A DNA stretch of 64,000 nt from Tipula vernalis (GCA_958295665.1 OY282559.1:269429347-269493346); one strand, 5' to 3'; shown: positions 47,423-60,172, numbered from the stretch's first letter. Numbers and translations: made by a program. The notes: a model not told the origin generated them from the sequence alone.

Positions 47423-50400
47423 ATGAAATACTTATTTGGTTTGAAATCGCAAATTACATTTTACAATAACAAGTTGGTCGAGGGTTCAATCAATTCAATT
47501 TTCGAGTTTAAAGCAATATCGTCACGCGTACAGCAAATAATTCTAAAATTTGACGAAGTTCAATCAGAAATAGAAACCTTTATCGATAGTGACGATGGTC
47601 CACATGTTAAATACAGAGCGGATTTTGAAGAAATTTATTATAAATTCGAAGCGCAGTTGCGCAGTAATATTAATGAATTAGATCAACCTCGGCAACCCAA
47701 GGATTCTAAAAATGATCATCTGCCAACAATTAGTAATAAAATTAAGTTACCACAAATTTCATTACCAAAATTCGACGATCAAGAAATTAATTGGCTAAAC
47801 TTCAAAGCAATTTACAACAAAATGATCCACGAAAATAATGACATTGATGTGGAAATAAAATTTTGTTATTTGATATCTTGTGTACGGGACGGTCGAGCCT
47901 TTCGTTTAATTCAATCTTATCCAATTACGGAAGAAAATTATCCTGTAGTGTGGAAACTTTTAGTTGATTTTTACGACGACGAATCCAATATTCAAGATAT
48001 GCATTTAAGGCACTTGTATGAGATAAAAAGGCCACAAGAAGGTTCATCATTATCCTTACAAACCTTTCTGGACACCTTCAACAGTCATTTTCTGGCGTTA
48101 AAAACTTTAAATGCAGAAAATGAGTTCACTCCGTTTCTTCGGCATCACTTAATTGAGCGTTTAGATAATGCTTCAAAAATTGAAATTCTTAAAGAATATG
48201 CAAAGATAAATAAAATCAGTTATAGTGAATTTGTAGCAGCTCTACGAAACAGAACCAAAATTTGGCATTCAATAAAATCATCAGTGCCATTACAATCGAA
48301 CCAAGGTCACTCCAGTAATCCGTCAAGCCAATTACCAAAACCACAAAAATCATTCGCTTCGAACGCAACAGTTTTATGTAATTATTGTGATGGTGCTCAT
48401 TTACTGAATCATTGTGGTAAATTCAAGCAATCTAACATCACTCCGCAAGAAAGATTCAGCTTCGTGAAAAAATACAATTTATGCACAAACTGTCTCATTG
48501 AAAATCATAAAGTGACAGATTGTGTTGCACCCTCGTGTAGTCTGTGTCCGCTGCGGCATCATGTCTTGCTGCACTTCGGAAATTCAAAGAGCAATATAGG
48601 ACCATCACAAAATTCAAATAATTCGATTAATTCTTCGCCACAATTAAAAAAGGAACAAAATACAGTCCACAACGCAAATTCAATGGTTGCTAGTCACGTA
48701 GTTGCCAATCAGTCGTCGGTAGATTATTCTGAAGTTTTATTGCCTACAGCTGTCATATGGGCAAGTGTTTGTGAAGGTTTTCGAATCCCGTGTCGGATCT
48801 TAATTGATAGCGGTTCACAAGCTAATTTTGTCACGGAAAAAATATGTCAGCTTTTGAGAGCTAAAAGGTCAAATGCATTTACATCGATTTCAGGAATCAA
48901 TTCGTCGTCAAGTGAAGTTAAATATTGTACGAATATAACAATTTCATCACAGTGCAATGATTACACCACTAATCTAAGATTCCTAATAATGCCAAAAATT
49001 ACAAACGACTTACCATCAACGTCGTTTCCATTCGACACTACAAACATTTGTTCGTCCATCCTTTTAGCGGATCCAACATTCCATAAATCATCGCCTATTG
49101 ATATGATCATAGGCTTTGAGATCTATAATGAAATTATATTGTCAGGTAAACAATACATTTCGAAGGAGTTACCTCCATTCTTCAATACCATATTTGGTTA
49201 TGTCGTCGCAGGAAAGGTAAATTATTCACCAAAGGTCTCTGTTATTATCAATACTATACTTACAAACCAAAACGATTCGATATTGGGACCAGAGCAGCAA
49301 ATCATGGCTTGCATGAACACCTCTAAGAAAAAGGAAATAGATATGCTTTACGATCTTGATAAACGAGTTCAGCTATTTTGGAAATTGGAAAGCCTCGAAC
49401 CAAAAAATAATTATTCTTTGGAGGAGAAAAGCTGTGGGGAACATTTTCTGAGCAACTATACTCGAGATAATGAAGGCAGATTTATTGTTGCTTTGCCTTG
49501 CAAATCTAATATTGATCATTTGGGTCAGCCAAGTAGCTCAGCCTTGAAGCAATTTCTCTGGTTAGAAAAAAAATTGGATAAACAACCAAATACAAAACGT
49601 CAATACGTCGAGTTTATTAAAAAATATATAGGCATGGGACACATGGAAGAGGTACACCTGCCACATGATAACACGAGCAGTATAAAGTATTATATCCCGC
49701 ACCATTGTGTGATAAAGGAAAAAAGTACTACAACGAAACTGAGAGTTGTTTTTAACGCTTCTCATAAAACGTCTTCGGAGATTTCACTCAATGATTGCCT
49801 CATGGTCGGACCGAATTTACAACAGGATCTGTTTTCTATTGTTATACGTTTTAGGAAGTATCCTGTAGTATTCACCGGAGACATCGCCAAGATGTACCGA
49901 CAGGTACGGTTAAAAAGTGAGTTTAAAGATTTACATCGAATTTGGTTTCGTGAAAATAAAAATGAAGAAGTTAAGTGTTACCGTCTATGTACCGTAACAT
50001 ATGGAACTGCGTCAGCTGCATACTTGGCGGTAAAATGTCTATTTCAGCTAGTTGTTGAACAGGGCAACATGTTACCAAATGCAGCAACGGTATTGAAACG
50101 GGATTTCTATGTGGATGATGTCCTTACCGGTGCTCAAAACTTGGCAGAGGCGCAGATTTTAAAGCGAGAATTGATAGAATTACTGGCAAAGGGTGGCTTC
50201 GAACTACATAAGTTTGAATCCAATGTAAATGAATTATCTTCAACTGATGTGGCCAATGCCACTACAATGGAAAACTTGGTAACAATTTTGGGAATTAATT
50301 GGGATAGCAAGCAGGATACATTTCGCATTGATTATGATAGTTGGAGTCTAGGTGAAACCGCAACTACCTCAAAACGATCTGTTTTGTCGGACATCGCTAA

Positions 50401-52667
50401 GTGTTTTGACCCTTTAGGTTTGTGTGCGCCTGTCATATTTATGGCAAAATGTTTCATGCAGAGACTGTGGTCAACGCCCAACTTGCAATGGGACGATGAG
50501 TTGAGTGGCGAATTGCTTGCTGATTGGAATAACTTCAAAAACCAACTGGTGGCCGAAAATAATGTATCTGTTCCTCGGTTGATACTGATCCCCAATGCAA
50601 CAGAAATCGAGTTACATGGCTTCGGAGATGCCTCCAATCTTGGTTATGGTTGTGCAGTTTACATACGTTCTATCAATGCAGAAGGAAACGTGGAGGTAAA
50701 GCTGCAATGTGCTAAATCGCGCGTTGCACCTTTGGGCGGTCAAACAATTCCACGGTTGGAGCTCTGTGCAGCTCTCCTCGTGGTTGAAGTCGTGGATAAA
50801 AGTAAAGTCCTCAATGGAAATATGCTTTAATAAAATTTTCTATTGGAGTGATTCCATGATCACACTACATCGAATTGGAAACGTGCCGTCAAAATATCAA
50901 ACATTCGTCGCAAATAGAATCACTCAGATCCAGGAACTGAGTAATCCTTCAAATTGGCATTATGTGCCAACAGAAGCAAATCCTGCAGATGTCATATCTA
51001 GGGGAGCATTGCCACGAGATCTTAAAAATAACGAAATTTGGTGGAACGGTCCAACATTTTTGTATCGTAATACGAACGATTGGCCGATACGACCCAACTT
51101 TCAACTAGATGGTGAAAATTTAGAGCTCCGTAAAGTTGAATCTGCCTTGTTTATTGAATTTGAATGGGATATATTCAATCGCTATTCTTCATATACTAAG
51201 CTAATTCGTGTTACTGCATATTGTCAACGGTTCATAAAAAATTGTCGTAATCCTTTAAGACTGCGTTGTTATGGAGTCATAAAGGCGTCGGAAATGCAAG
51301 ATGCGACCAAGGCCTTGATAAAATATGTTCAAGGCATTGCATTTCGGCAAGAAATGAATGAATTAAAGCGATCGGGAACTGTTTCTCAAAAAAGTAAGTT
51401 ACGGTCACTTCGACCGTTCACAGATGCAGATGGGTTTCTCCGAGTAGGAGGAAGACTCCAGCATGCAAATATACCCTTCGAAGCGCAACACCAACTGTTG
51501 CTGCCAGGATCTCATCGATTTTCCAAGTTACTAGCAACAAGCGAACATATTCGATTATTACATTGCGGCGCTCAAAGCCTGCTGTATAATTTACGTACCG
51601 AATATTGGATAACCAATGGACGAAATTTATATCGCAAGGTAATAAAGGATTGTATTACATGTTTTCGTGTTCAACCAACCATACAAAATCAATTAATGGG
51701 TAACCTGCCGGAACATCGGGTCAATCCCGGAAGACCATTCTTGGTTGTAGGTGTTGATTTTTGCGGGCCCTTTAATCTTCGTCACGTCTATAATAAAAGG
51801 GTTATGTCAAAAGCATATATAGCGGTATTTATTTGTTTTTCAATAAAGGCTGCGCACTTGGAATTGGTTGAAAGTTTCAGTACATCATCGTTTATTGCAG
51901 CGTTACGTCGTTTCACCGGTCGCAGAGGACTTGCTAGTCACATATATTCGGACAATGCTACCAATTTCGTAGGAGCAAAGTCGGAGTTAATGGAATTGAA
52001 AAAATTAATAATGTCAGATCCTCATCGAGAGCTTGTTAATAGATATTGCATTGATCATGGCATGCAATGGCATACTATACCGCCCCGATCTCCACATTTT
52101 GGTGGGCTTTGGGAGGCTGCCGTTAAAACAGCAAAGTATCATATAAAGCGAACAATTGGTTGTAATCCCTGCACCAACGAACAGTTAAACACATTAGTCG
52201 TGCAAATTGAAGCTTGCATGAATTCGCGCCCGTTGTCACCCATGTCCAGTGACCCAACCGATTTAAGTTGCTTAACGCCTGGTCATTTCCTAATTGGTCA
52301 ACCATTGGTTGCGTTTCCGGATCCATCTTTGGATCATTTAAAATTCGATCGACTTGAGAAATACCAAAAAATACAATTTATACTACAGCAATTCTGGCGC
52401 CGTTGGTCTAAAGAATACTTGAATGAGTTGCAGCAGCGTTGCAAATGGTCTGTAGAGCAACCAAACATCAAGAATGGCGATTTGGTTTTACTTCAGGAAG
52501 ACAATCTTCCTCCTTTATGCTGGAAGTTGGGAAGAATCATAAGGGTTTTCCCTGGTTCTGATAATATAATAAGGGTTGTGGATGTTCAAACTGGGACTGG
52601 AACATACAAAAGGGCTATTAATCGCGTCTGTCCTCTTCCCATTGAAAATGCTCATGACTTGTTGTAA
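47423..52667 (+). pseudogene. BEL/Pao retrotransposon polyprotein, one frameshift
   Basis: ORFs 47423-50830 and 50709-52667 are one polyprotein split by a single shift near 50795-50805. In the first part, residues ~85-230 are a DUF1759-type Gag. Zinc knuckles follow: CNYCDGAHLLNHC (~319) and CTNCLIENHKVTDC (~354). An aspartic protease motif LIDSGSQANF (~460), RT (GDIAKMYRQV ~819, catalytic YVDD ~896) and an RNase H-like GFGDASNLGYG (~1066) come next. In the second part are the integrase (VDFCGPF, IYSDNATNFVG, HFGGLWEAAVK) and a DUF5641-type tail (GDLVLLQEDNLPPLCWKLGR). No env is present. The N terminus seems complete or nearly so. A 3' LTR follows, but no 5' LTR precedes. Confidence 0.92.
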
Positions 52668-53020
52668 TGTTATTATGAATTTTGAACTACCATCCGGCGT
52701 TTGTTGAGTTTTTATGACGTCATTCATTTAAAATTTAATCTATTTTTAGTATTACACTAATCACAAGATTTTGGATCAACCAGTTCATCACTGTTAAAAA
52801 ATTGAATTAAATATTAGAAACTTCGTGTGAATTTAAGCGGGTTGTATACACATTTGGGTGCTACACTGTATTTGGGCACCTTTTCAAATTAATACCTGCG
52901 TTTGTTCAAATCAAGTAACTATGTATATTATTTGTTTTTGTTTTTCATTGTTAATATAAAATGGAGTTTAATTTTAGAGAATTAATTATTGAAAAGCATG
53001 CTGTTTCAAGGAGGCGGGCA

Positions 53021-53400
53021 TGTTCGGTTCGTAACAAAATAAAAATATGAACGGAATATGTCTCCGCGCATAAGGCGCATATGCGACTTAATGTTTTGCA
53101 CATGCGACAATACTAAAAACCATTGAACTTTAGATAATGTTGTTGTGCGTAAAACAAAAAGAAAAAAAAAAGATTTTGCTTCGCTTTTTGTTCTTCTCTC
53201 CCTTGTTTTCTCCTTGAAACAACGTGTTTAAAATTATTAAGCTTATTTAAAAAAAAAAAGAAAAATTTTCTCGAATTAATGTAATGCACATGGTTGCAAA
53301 ATTAAAATAAATAATAATTAAAATAAATAATTATAAAGTTTATATCTTCGACATTTGTATTTTTTTATTATCAATATTCATTCGTGAACAAACAATTACA
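53021..53400 (+). repeat. BEL 3' LTR
   Basis: A purine-rich tract AAGGAGGCGGGCA, the usual polypurine tract form in BEL elements, precedes TGTTCGGTTCGTAAC at 53021. The block ends AACAAACAATTACA at 53400, giving TGT..ACA ends over 380 bp. It contains several AATAAA signals. I found no matching copy between 46.9 and 47.4 kb. Confidence 0.75.
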
Positions 53401-53767
53401 GTAAACAAATTAAAATCTCTCAGATCAATTTTGATTTTATATAGATCATAACAAAATTCAGAAGCATAAGGAAAAGCTCAATGGTAGGTTCAACACTGTT
53501 AAAAAATCACAGTTGTGATCCCCTTGATGAAAAAAGGTGCAAATTAACTTGTATCTACTACTAAACTTACCCCTACTTATAATTTTAAAAATGTTAGATT
53601 TAAAGGCAAACTCATAATAAATAAAGTGGTACATACTTTTTTTTTAATATGATAAACAGAAGCTGAGATATTTGTGAAATACTGAATTAAAACGTACGTT
53701 ACTACTCCTGATTTGTTTTTAACGAGCTATTAGGTGTTTTAAAAAAATTATAACGTAGTGGGGCGAG
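53401..53767. other. Spacer between BEL LTR and inverted repeat arm
   Basis: About 370 bp, AT-rich, no coding sequence. Probably part of the DNA into which BEL inserted. Confidence 0.4.
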
Positions 53768-53919
53768 AAAACGGAGAGAATGAGGCCTATAACTTTAAAA
53801 ACAAAGCAACCTAAATAGAATGGTTACCTATCTATTAGCCTAAAATCACTCAATTTCTTAACTTCAAAAAATCATAGCTAGAGAAGTGTGGGCCAGGAAG
53901 GGGTCAACTTTTGGGAAAA
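53768..53919 (-). repeat. Inverted repeat arm, right of the BEL element
   Basis: Reverse-complement partner of 46910-47072. The two arms bracket the whole BEL element and ~0.35 kb on each side. Confidence 0.75.
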
Positions 53920-54497
53920 CCCATATCCGTATACATAAAAAATATTTTAACTATTTAATTAAATATTTAATTTTATAATATTTGTTTTTTTTTTTTTTTT
54001 CAAATTAATCTAAAACTAATTGTCATAATTTTAAATGTTAAAATGAACTGAAAATTATTAATTTAATTGTTCAATAATTATATTTGGTTAAATAACCGAA
54101 AGAAATAATTGAATTAAAAATTTAAACAAATAAAATAAGCAAATTAGCAAAAAAATCGTTTTTTTCATGTTTAAACTGGAAAGCTCATTGTTTCCACCAG
54201 AAGTTGAACATTTCATATTTGGTCTAGTTAAATAAAAATGCTATGTTGAAAAAGTTAAATAACAATTTGTAAAATAATTAAAATGTAGGTAGAAATGAAG
54301 AGTGTTTTCCCATTTTAAGGGTGTTCCGAACTAATCAATTTCTCATTTTTAACCTTTTTTACAGATTAACTGGACTATATCATCTGTACTTTTCTATAGA
54401 ATAAAAATTTTATACAAATTGTATTGATTATTTTCCAAAATGATTTTGAATTTCAAACCGTTTTTTAATTTAGGAATACCGTAAATTACACACAATT
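53920..54497. other. AT-rich spacer
   Basis: About 580 bp with a long T run near 53986-54000. Nothing else is supported. Confidence 0.4.
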
Positions 54498-54777
54498 TAA
54501 AAATGAAAGTTTAAAAACCCACCAAATTTTGGTTTACAAAATATGTAAAAACATTTACATATTTTAAAAATTTATGCATAGTGCATATCGTGAACAAAAA
54601 TTCGCATCATCAGTTGCTTTTATTTACTTCTTATTGAGTAAATAAAAAGCAACTGATGATCTGAATTTTACTTCACAAAATGCATTTTACACAAATTTCT
54701 AAAATAAATGTTTTTATTTTTTATTCGTTTTGAAAATCAAAATTTTGTGATTTTTTAAACTTTCATTTTTAGATTGT
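54498..54777. repeat. Long imperfect palindrome (hairpin, ~130 bp arms)
   Basis: The centre is near 54630. ATCATCAGTTGCTTTTATTT is followed by an ~8-12 base loop and its complement with one extra A. Outward pairing continues through TGCATTTTGTGAAG-like, AAAAACATTTA and AAATGAAAGTTTAAAAA blocks at lower identity. It may be a small foldback MITE or, if transcribed, a hairpin RNA. Confidence 0.7.
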
Positions 54778-55817
54778 ATTGAAATAAAAAGCTTAGATTA
54801 TTTATTTATTTAAAATAAAAACAATCTTAAAAAATTATTATTTGATCTATTTTTAATTTCATAGGATTGGGTTACGTTGTAATACAAGTTTAGCCTGCAC
54901 AAACTATTTGAATATTTTGAATGCAAGGAAAAATAAATAAAATTTCGTAGAAGTAGCACAAAATTAGATAAAACCATGAATGAAATATTTTCTACGTTTT
55001 CAATTCCTTCCCAATATGCAAGTCACACGGATTTCCGTGTACTTTTCTGTGCGAAAAGCATGCTGTATCTAAGGAAATAAACATGAAAAGTACGCGGAAA
55101 AATGTACTACTCGCCAAAGAAAAGTGTCTCAAAAATTCCGGTGTCTTTGAATGTGTTAGTAAATATAGAGAATAGAGAGAAAAAAAAAACAATTTAGAAA
55201 TTGTACGGAATATCGTGCGAAATTAGTATTATGTTATCGTAATCATTTCCGTCTATGTAACTTAACGTAGTTTTCCAATTGAAAATTAGACACTTTTCTT
55301 TATGATTTTTGCTTGGAATTTTGAGTGAATGCGATCATATTATTGCTCCAAAATTTAAGTTGATTTACCTGCAAATTACGAATACTTTTCCGGGTGATTT
55401 TTTATGACCATTCCTTGTGAATCAACGATACTTACGGACAAGTTCCAAATCAAATATATGTCGAATGAAATGAAAATAATATGCTTTTAATGTTCACTCG
55501 TATTTTAATATAATGAATAAGTAATTATATTATAACAAAAAATTGAAAATATAGTTGTAAAATAGGTAAATAATTCAAAATTAAAACATCAACAAGTAAA
55601 AAAATAATCACATTACATCGAATTCAATATTCATTAAATTCTAAAACATAAATCATAAAAATAAAAATCTTAGTACTAAAATTAAAATCTAAGTAATAAA
55701 TTCAATTTAAAATCACATGGTTAACATCAATTCAATATTTAATTAATTCATTTTTTTAAAAACTTAAGTAAAAATAAAAAAAAGAAAAAAAGAATATGTA
55801 CATATGTATTTATTAAA
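54778..55817. other. AT-rich region downstream of the DUF4806-like gene
   Basis: Contains a 16 bp inverted repeat (TTTCCGTGTACTTTTC at ~55030 and its near complement at ~55085). A 66-codon minus ORF overlaps it and is unrecognised. Otherwise empty. Confidence 0.4.
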
Positions 55818-57178
55818 TTATTTTGATCTGCGGCTTTTCCTGAGGCGATCTCGCGCCAGTTGCAACCATTTTTTTATAAGGACTACGACCTCTTCGTCGC
55901 AGGAGTTCTGGAATTTCTTTAATGCCGCATCTGCAAATTTAAAACATAATATTTGTTTTAGTATTTTATATATTTTCATTAATTTTTTTAAATAATTATG
56001 TACCTTTCAAAATTTTAAAAATTAGAAATCCCTTAACAGGAATATTGCCTTGGAGACCGTGCCAAGAAAATTTGGTAGCACATTCATCCGTCATTAATTT
56101 GGACATACCAGCTTTAATGAACTTAGATAAATCGTTTATTCGTTGTGCCATAAATTGTTTTTCCTGAAAAAATAATGTTAAAAAAAATTCATTAGTCACA
56201 TAAATATTAATATTTAGGAAAACAAATAAACGTTCTTCGTACATGGAAGTAACGATTAATTAGAGAGACGAGAAGTTTTCTACTCTTTCGTCATAATGGG
56301 CCGTGTGGAAATAGGTAAAAACAAATATTGAATAAACTGGAAATTTTATGCTTTGTTTTATCAATACTAACCAAATATTCCTCGAGTTTTTTTTCATTTT
56401 TCACGTTTGCTTCCAAATTTTTAAATTCCTCCGTCGTCTCTGTAGGCAGTTTTACATTCGGGAGGTTTTCTGGAGATTCACAGTTTTTTCCCTTTTGCAT
56501 CGTAGTTCTAATTAGAATTAGTTCTCTTAACATTGATCTAATGTTTTTTTGGTTACTTTCCAAAATCGTTTCCATTTTTATTTGGCGACGTTCTAATTCG
56601 CCTATTCTTTGCAGTACTGTAATTAAAAAAAAATATGGAAGGGAAAAAATTACCAAAAAGATGAGAAAAATTTATGTCCGTCAAGTTCTTCCGTTGTAAA
56701 ATTACCAAAAAGGTACTGACCACAATTCTCTAGTATGCGGCATAAAATATGTAATAAAAAAAAAAATTTAAATAAGCAACCTTATTGCGAAATGTAAGCG
56801 TATTTGTTTGAAAACAAACGTTTAAAAGTAAATAATAGTGATATAAATAAATTTTTATTAATTAAGGAAAATATTTCTATTTGTGTCAAAACTAATTTTC
56901 TGATAAAGAAATAATACTCACAAGTTTGGTCTTCTGGAGTTTCCGTGTCAAAATCTACATGAACGTTTTGTGTTGAAGTTTCTGGAAATTTATGTTTTAT
57001 TTTTAAAAAATTTTGAAACCCTAAGTCATCATTGGACCATGTTGGACTTTCTTCTAAATAAATAATTGAAACGAAATTATTTAATAGGATGGTTATGAGG
57101 AATTATTTTTGAAGTAAACTAATAAAACTTACCAGTTGTTTTAAAAATGTACTGCTCATTATTAGTAGAATTGTCCAT
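55818..57178 (-). CDS. DUF4806-like protein, five exons, intact
   Basis: Exons 57178-57133, 57053-56922, 56616-56372, 56163-56004 and 55930-55818 join in frame through GT-AG introns of 79, 305, 208 and 73 bp, giving 231 residues. The middle contains a coiled-coil-like segment (LQRIGELERRQIKMETILE). The C-terminal part resembles DUF4806: QRINDLSKFIKAGMSKLMTD, CATKFSWHGLQGNIPVKGFL, then a basic end (LQLARDRLRKSRRSK). DUF4806 proteins are often found with transposons, and their role is not established. The ATG at 57178 lies 7 bp after the transposase stop. An upstream in-frame ATG at 57214 would overlap the transposase and add 12 residues. All junctions are inferred by eye. Confidence 0.75.
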
Positions 57179-57185
57179 TTCAAAT

Positions 57186-59159
57186 CTATAATAATTTGGA
57201 ATATAAACAACCATCATTAGTTTTTAATTTCATTATTTTGGACTGAATTAAATTTATTTTAAATTGGTCGATTTTTGAATCTAGCTGCTCTTTGGTGCAA
57301 AAAAAAATATTTAGGTTGGAAGATAATAAAGGCGTCGTGAAAAATTGCTGGATGCTGTTCAAGAAACTTCCTCTCAAGTTAACATCAAGATCATTTGATT
57401 TAATAATTTCCGAGATTTTAAAAATTTTATTGTTGATCAAGCAGTAATTATTTGGGTAGTTTATAGAATATTTGAATTTATTATAACTTATATCTCTGAA
57501 TGAGCTTCCACCTAAATTATAATCTAATACCACATATGGTATAACTTCATTAACTGAACTTTTTATAATACTATTCATTTCTTCAATCCTGTTACTAAGT
57601 TGCTGCAAAGGTTGGGAGTGCTTCTTGATTTTCCTTTTCAGGTGTTGCATTGCATTTTCAAATTTGAACGCGCTGTAATTGTCCAAGCTACCAAAGTTCC
57701 TTACATCTGCAGCCAAATGGATAAGATTATGAATACTATATCCAACAGAACTAGCCCCATATAGTTCTGAAAAAATTTTAACATACTTTGTTAACATGTT
57801 TGTGGCACATTGATTATTTAATATGCACTGTTTCTCATCGCATAATATTCTAATGGCACACACTAATAATAAAAAATGTTCATAATATTCCGTAGACAAA
57901 ATATTTTTCATTATTATAGGACCAGTATATAAAAGAAAAAGACGAAATTCAGTAGCTTTCCATCTATCGATTTCACAAATTGGTCGTGGTTTCCGTTTAA
58001 ATTCTGATGTTATTCCAAATTTCACTAGTTGCAACATTTCATCAATAAAATTTATTTGTTGTTTGCTTAAGGAATATATTCTTTTTTTGTTTTGTATCCA
58101 ATATTTTAGGCTTTGTCGCATAACTCCCAGAAGAACGCAGTGCATATAATCAATCGGCATCTGCGACACACATTTAAAGTTAATTTTCTCCAGAGCAATT
58201 TTAGTTTGTTTTAAATGATGTTCAGGCTGCTCCCTATTAAAAAATGCCTCGTCAGTTCGCAAAGGCTCGGCTACATTTAGAAATACAACACGATTATCAA
58301 TATACTCTCCTTTAACTTTGCATTTCGTGCAACCATAATACCCTGAATGTCCCTTAACACCTAATATCATCGATTTAGCTGGTGCATCACACACAATAGC
58401 TCGAATATTTATCCTATATGATGTGTTATGGTGTACGATGCCATTTATTTTAATAAATTGAATGTCTTCTACAAAATTATTTAAGTAAGCATCGGGGCAG
58501 AATGGTTTTCTGTAACCGTGATATGCTCCGATCATAAAAACTTCATTAGTGCCATTTATATTTCCTAAAATAGGCCATAATTGGCTATTAGAACTTTTTG
58601 CTAAAGGCAGACCATCGATACCTATATCAATGTTCAAAATATTTGGTAGTTTTGGATATATGTGCAAAATATTTTGTATGCTTCTCTTAAGTCCGAAATG
58701 AAAGTAAGATCCACTACCCATTGGTGATATTTTGGTAAGTTTTGGCGTGTGCTTCAAAGTTCGGACATCTTTGGGCAGGGTAGGGTGATATTCTCTGAGA
58801 ATAGCCAGTAAAGCATTTGCTGATTCATACGATGGACTATATTTAATACTCCAATCAGACAAATTGCTCTCTAAATTCTGGGATAGACAATTATCATCAA
58901 AATCGATATTGTCGTCGTCACTCGAGGAATCTGATGAAATATCTGATTCCATATTATGCGTGTCTGTTTCAGTTGAATCATTAAAATGTTCAAGTGATGG
59001 AGATTTTGTTGGAATGTCGATAGTTGCTATTAAGTTAGTTACAGCCGCAGAATTTAATTTTGGTTGAATTTGACTATCGACAGTGTTAGGAGTTTGGCCA
59101 AATGACAGCAAAAGAGCCAACTCTTTCTTGATTTTTCGGTCAAACTTTCGTTTGGACAT
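57186..59159 (-). CDS. CACTA/EnSpm-like transposase, intact 657 residues
   Basis: A single uninterrupted ORF. The N terminus is basic (SKRKFDRKIKKELALLLSFG), followed by an acidic Ser/Asp stretch (~70-100). The core matches the CACTA-like transposases of insects: NIDIGIDGLPLAKSSNSQLW, IGAYHGYRKPF, the acidic motif RAIVCDAPAKSMILGVKGHS with GYYGCTKCKVKG, and QMPIDYMHCVLLGVMRQSL. It would cut and transfer the element ends. The stop is 7 bp before the DUF4806-like ATG on the same strand, so one primary transcript spliced in two ways is plausible. No element termini were found. The superfamily call is from motifs and is the least certain part. Confidence 0.75.
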   Translation of the reverse strand: MSKRKFDRKIKKELALLLSFGQTPNTVDSQIQPKLNSAAVTNLIATIDIPTKSPSLEHFNDSTETDTHNMESDISSDSSSDDDNIDFDDNCLSQNLESNLSDWSIKYSPSYESANALLAILREYHPTLPKDVRTLKHTPKLTKISPMGSGSYFHFGLKRSIQNILHIYPKLPNILNIDIGIDGLPLAKSSNSQLWPILGNINGTNEVFMIGAYHGYRKPFCPDAYLNNFVEDIQFIKINGIVHHNTSYRINIRAIVCDAPAKSMILGVKGHSGYYGCTKCKVKGEYIDNRVVFLNVAEPLRTDEAFFNREQPEHHLKQTKIALEKINFKCVSQMPIDYMHCVLLGVMRQSLKYWIQNKKRIYSLSKQQINFIDEMLQLVKFGITSEFKRKPRPICEIDRWKATEFRLFLLYTGPIIMKNILSTEYYEHFLLLVCAIRILCDEKQCILNNQCATNMLTKYVKIFSELYGASSVGYSIHNLIHLAADVRNFGSLDNYSAFKFENAMQHLKRKIKKHSQPLQQLSNRIEEMNSIIKSSVNEVIPYVVLDYNLGGSSFRDISYNKFKYSINYPNNYCLINNKIFKISEIIKSNDLDVNLRGSFLNSIQQFFTTPLLSSNLNIFFCTKEQLDSKIDQFKINLIQSKIMKLKTNDGCLYSKLL

Positions 59160-59283
59160 CTTAAAATATAAACAGAAAGCATAAAACTTTTAACGTATGC
59201 TTATTTATTACAATAATACGACAATATAATAGATTTTTCACAATTTGGCTCATCAAAGGAAACACGACAAATACTATCCGATG

Positions 59284-59442
59284 CATTAATAATTGTGATG
59301 AAGAAAATTTAAACCAAATGAAACGTTATTTATAATTCAATTAAATAAGAGAAAAAAAATTCAAAAAAATTAATTTTCATTGGTTTTACATGGCAACAAA
59401 CATAAACGTTACCTTAAACTTTCCTCATCACAATTATTAATG
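59284..59442. mobile_element. ~160 bp MITE-like inverted repeat
   Basis: CATTAATAATTGTGATGAAG at 59284 pairs with the complement ending CACAATTATTAATG at 59442. Pairing runs ~38 bp with a few mismatches (GATGA(A/G)GAAA(A/G)TTTAA). It lies upstream of the CACTA-like transposase and may be a MITE or part of that element's end. No target-site duplication is seen. Confidence 0.55.
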
Positions 59443-60106
59443 TATAGGATAGGATAATAAAAAATAAAATATGAGAAAATGTCGCCGAAATAATTTAATA
59501 TACGAGTACATAATAAAACAAAGAGCGTCATTTTTTCTGCGCTACAAAATTAATAAAATTTACCATTTTATATTGTTTGTTTTTAAAATTATTTTATTTA
59601 CTTACGATACAATAATTTTATTAAAAAATATAAACAGCTTATAGTACAATAAAATAAACAAATTCAAAATTCACAAAAAAGATAACTTTTTTTAACCTCA
59701 AAAAAATATCAAATGATTAAGAAATACGAATATGTATAGACTGATGGGATAGCTAGATTACGATCAACTGAGTTTGAGTTAAAGAAAAAAGGAATAAAAA
59801 GAGATGAAAAATTGGTTTAGTGTAAAAGATACTTAATTTGTATCAGTATAGGTTTAGCTCTTATTTGTAGTATGGAAAATAGTACGGAAAAAAAGCTCTA
59901 TTGTCGCACGTGCGACAAATTGCATATTGGGTTTATTCATAAATTAAATAGTTCGATGCAGAAAAAATCTTTTTAAAAGTATATGTTGTGTTATGTATTT
60001 GTGCATACTATGATATGTATGTATAAAAAATCAACATAAACAAAACTATGTAGAAATGTTTTCTTTCTCTTCTCCATACCAAATGTGGGTAATGGAATGG
60101 CTAAGC

Positions 60107-60107
<1 letters not shown>
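59443..60107. other. AT-rich spacer
   Basis: Contains a 34-codon ORF at ~59874-59978 with CRTCDKLHIGFIH, unrecognised. No other signal. Confidence 0.35.

Positions 60108-60172
<65 letters not shown>
60108..60172. repeat. (TA)n microsatellite, left part
   Basis: About 65 bp of pure TA directly abutting the left end of the Tc1 element. Confidence 0.95.

Noticed and set aside
54992..55192. 66-codon minus-strand ORF with hydrophobic start
   Set aside because: Overlaps a short palindrome, low-complexity N terminus, no motif.
59874..59978. 34-codon ORF with CRTCDKLH
   Set aside because: Too short, no family recognised, no support for transcription.
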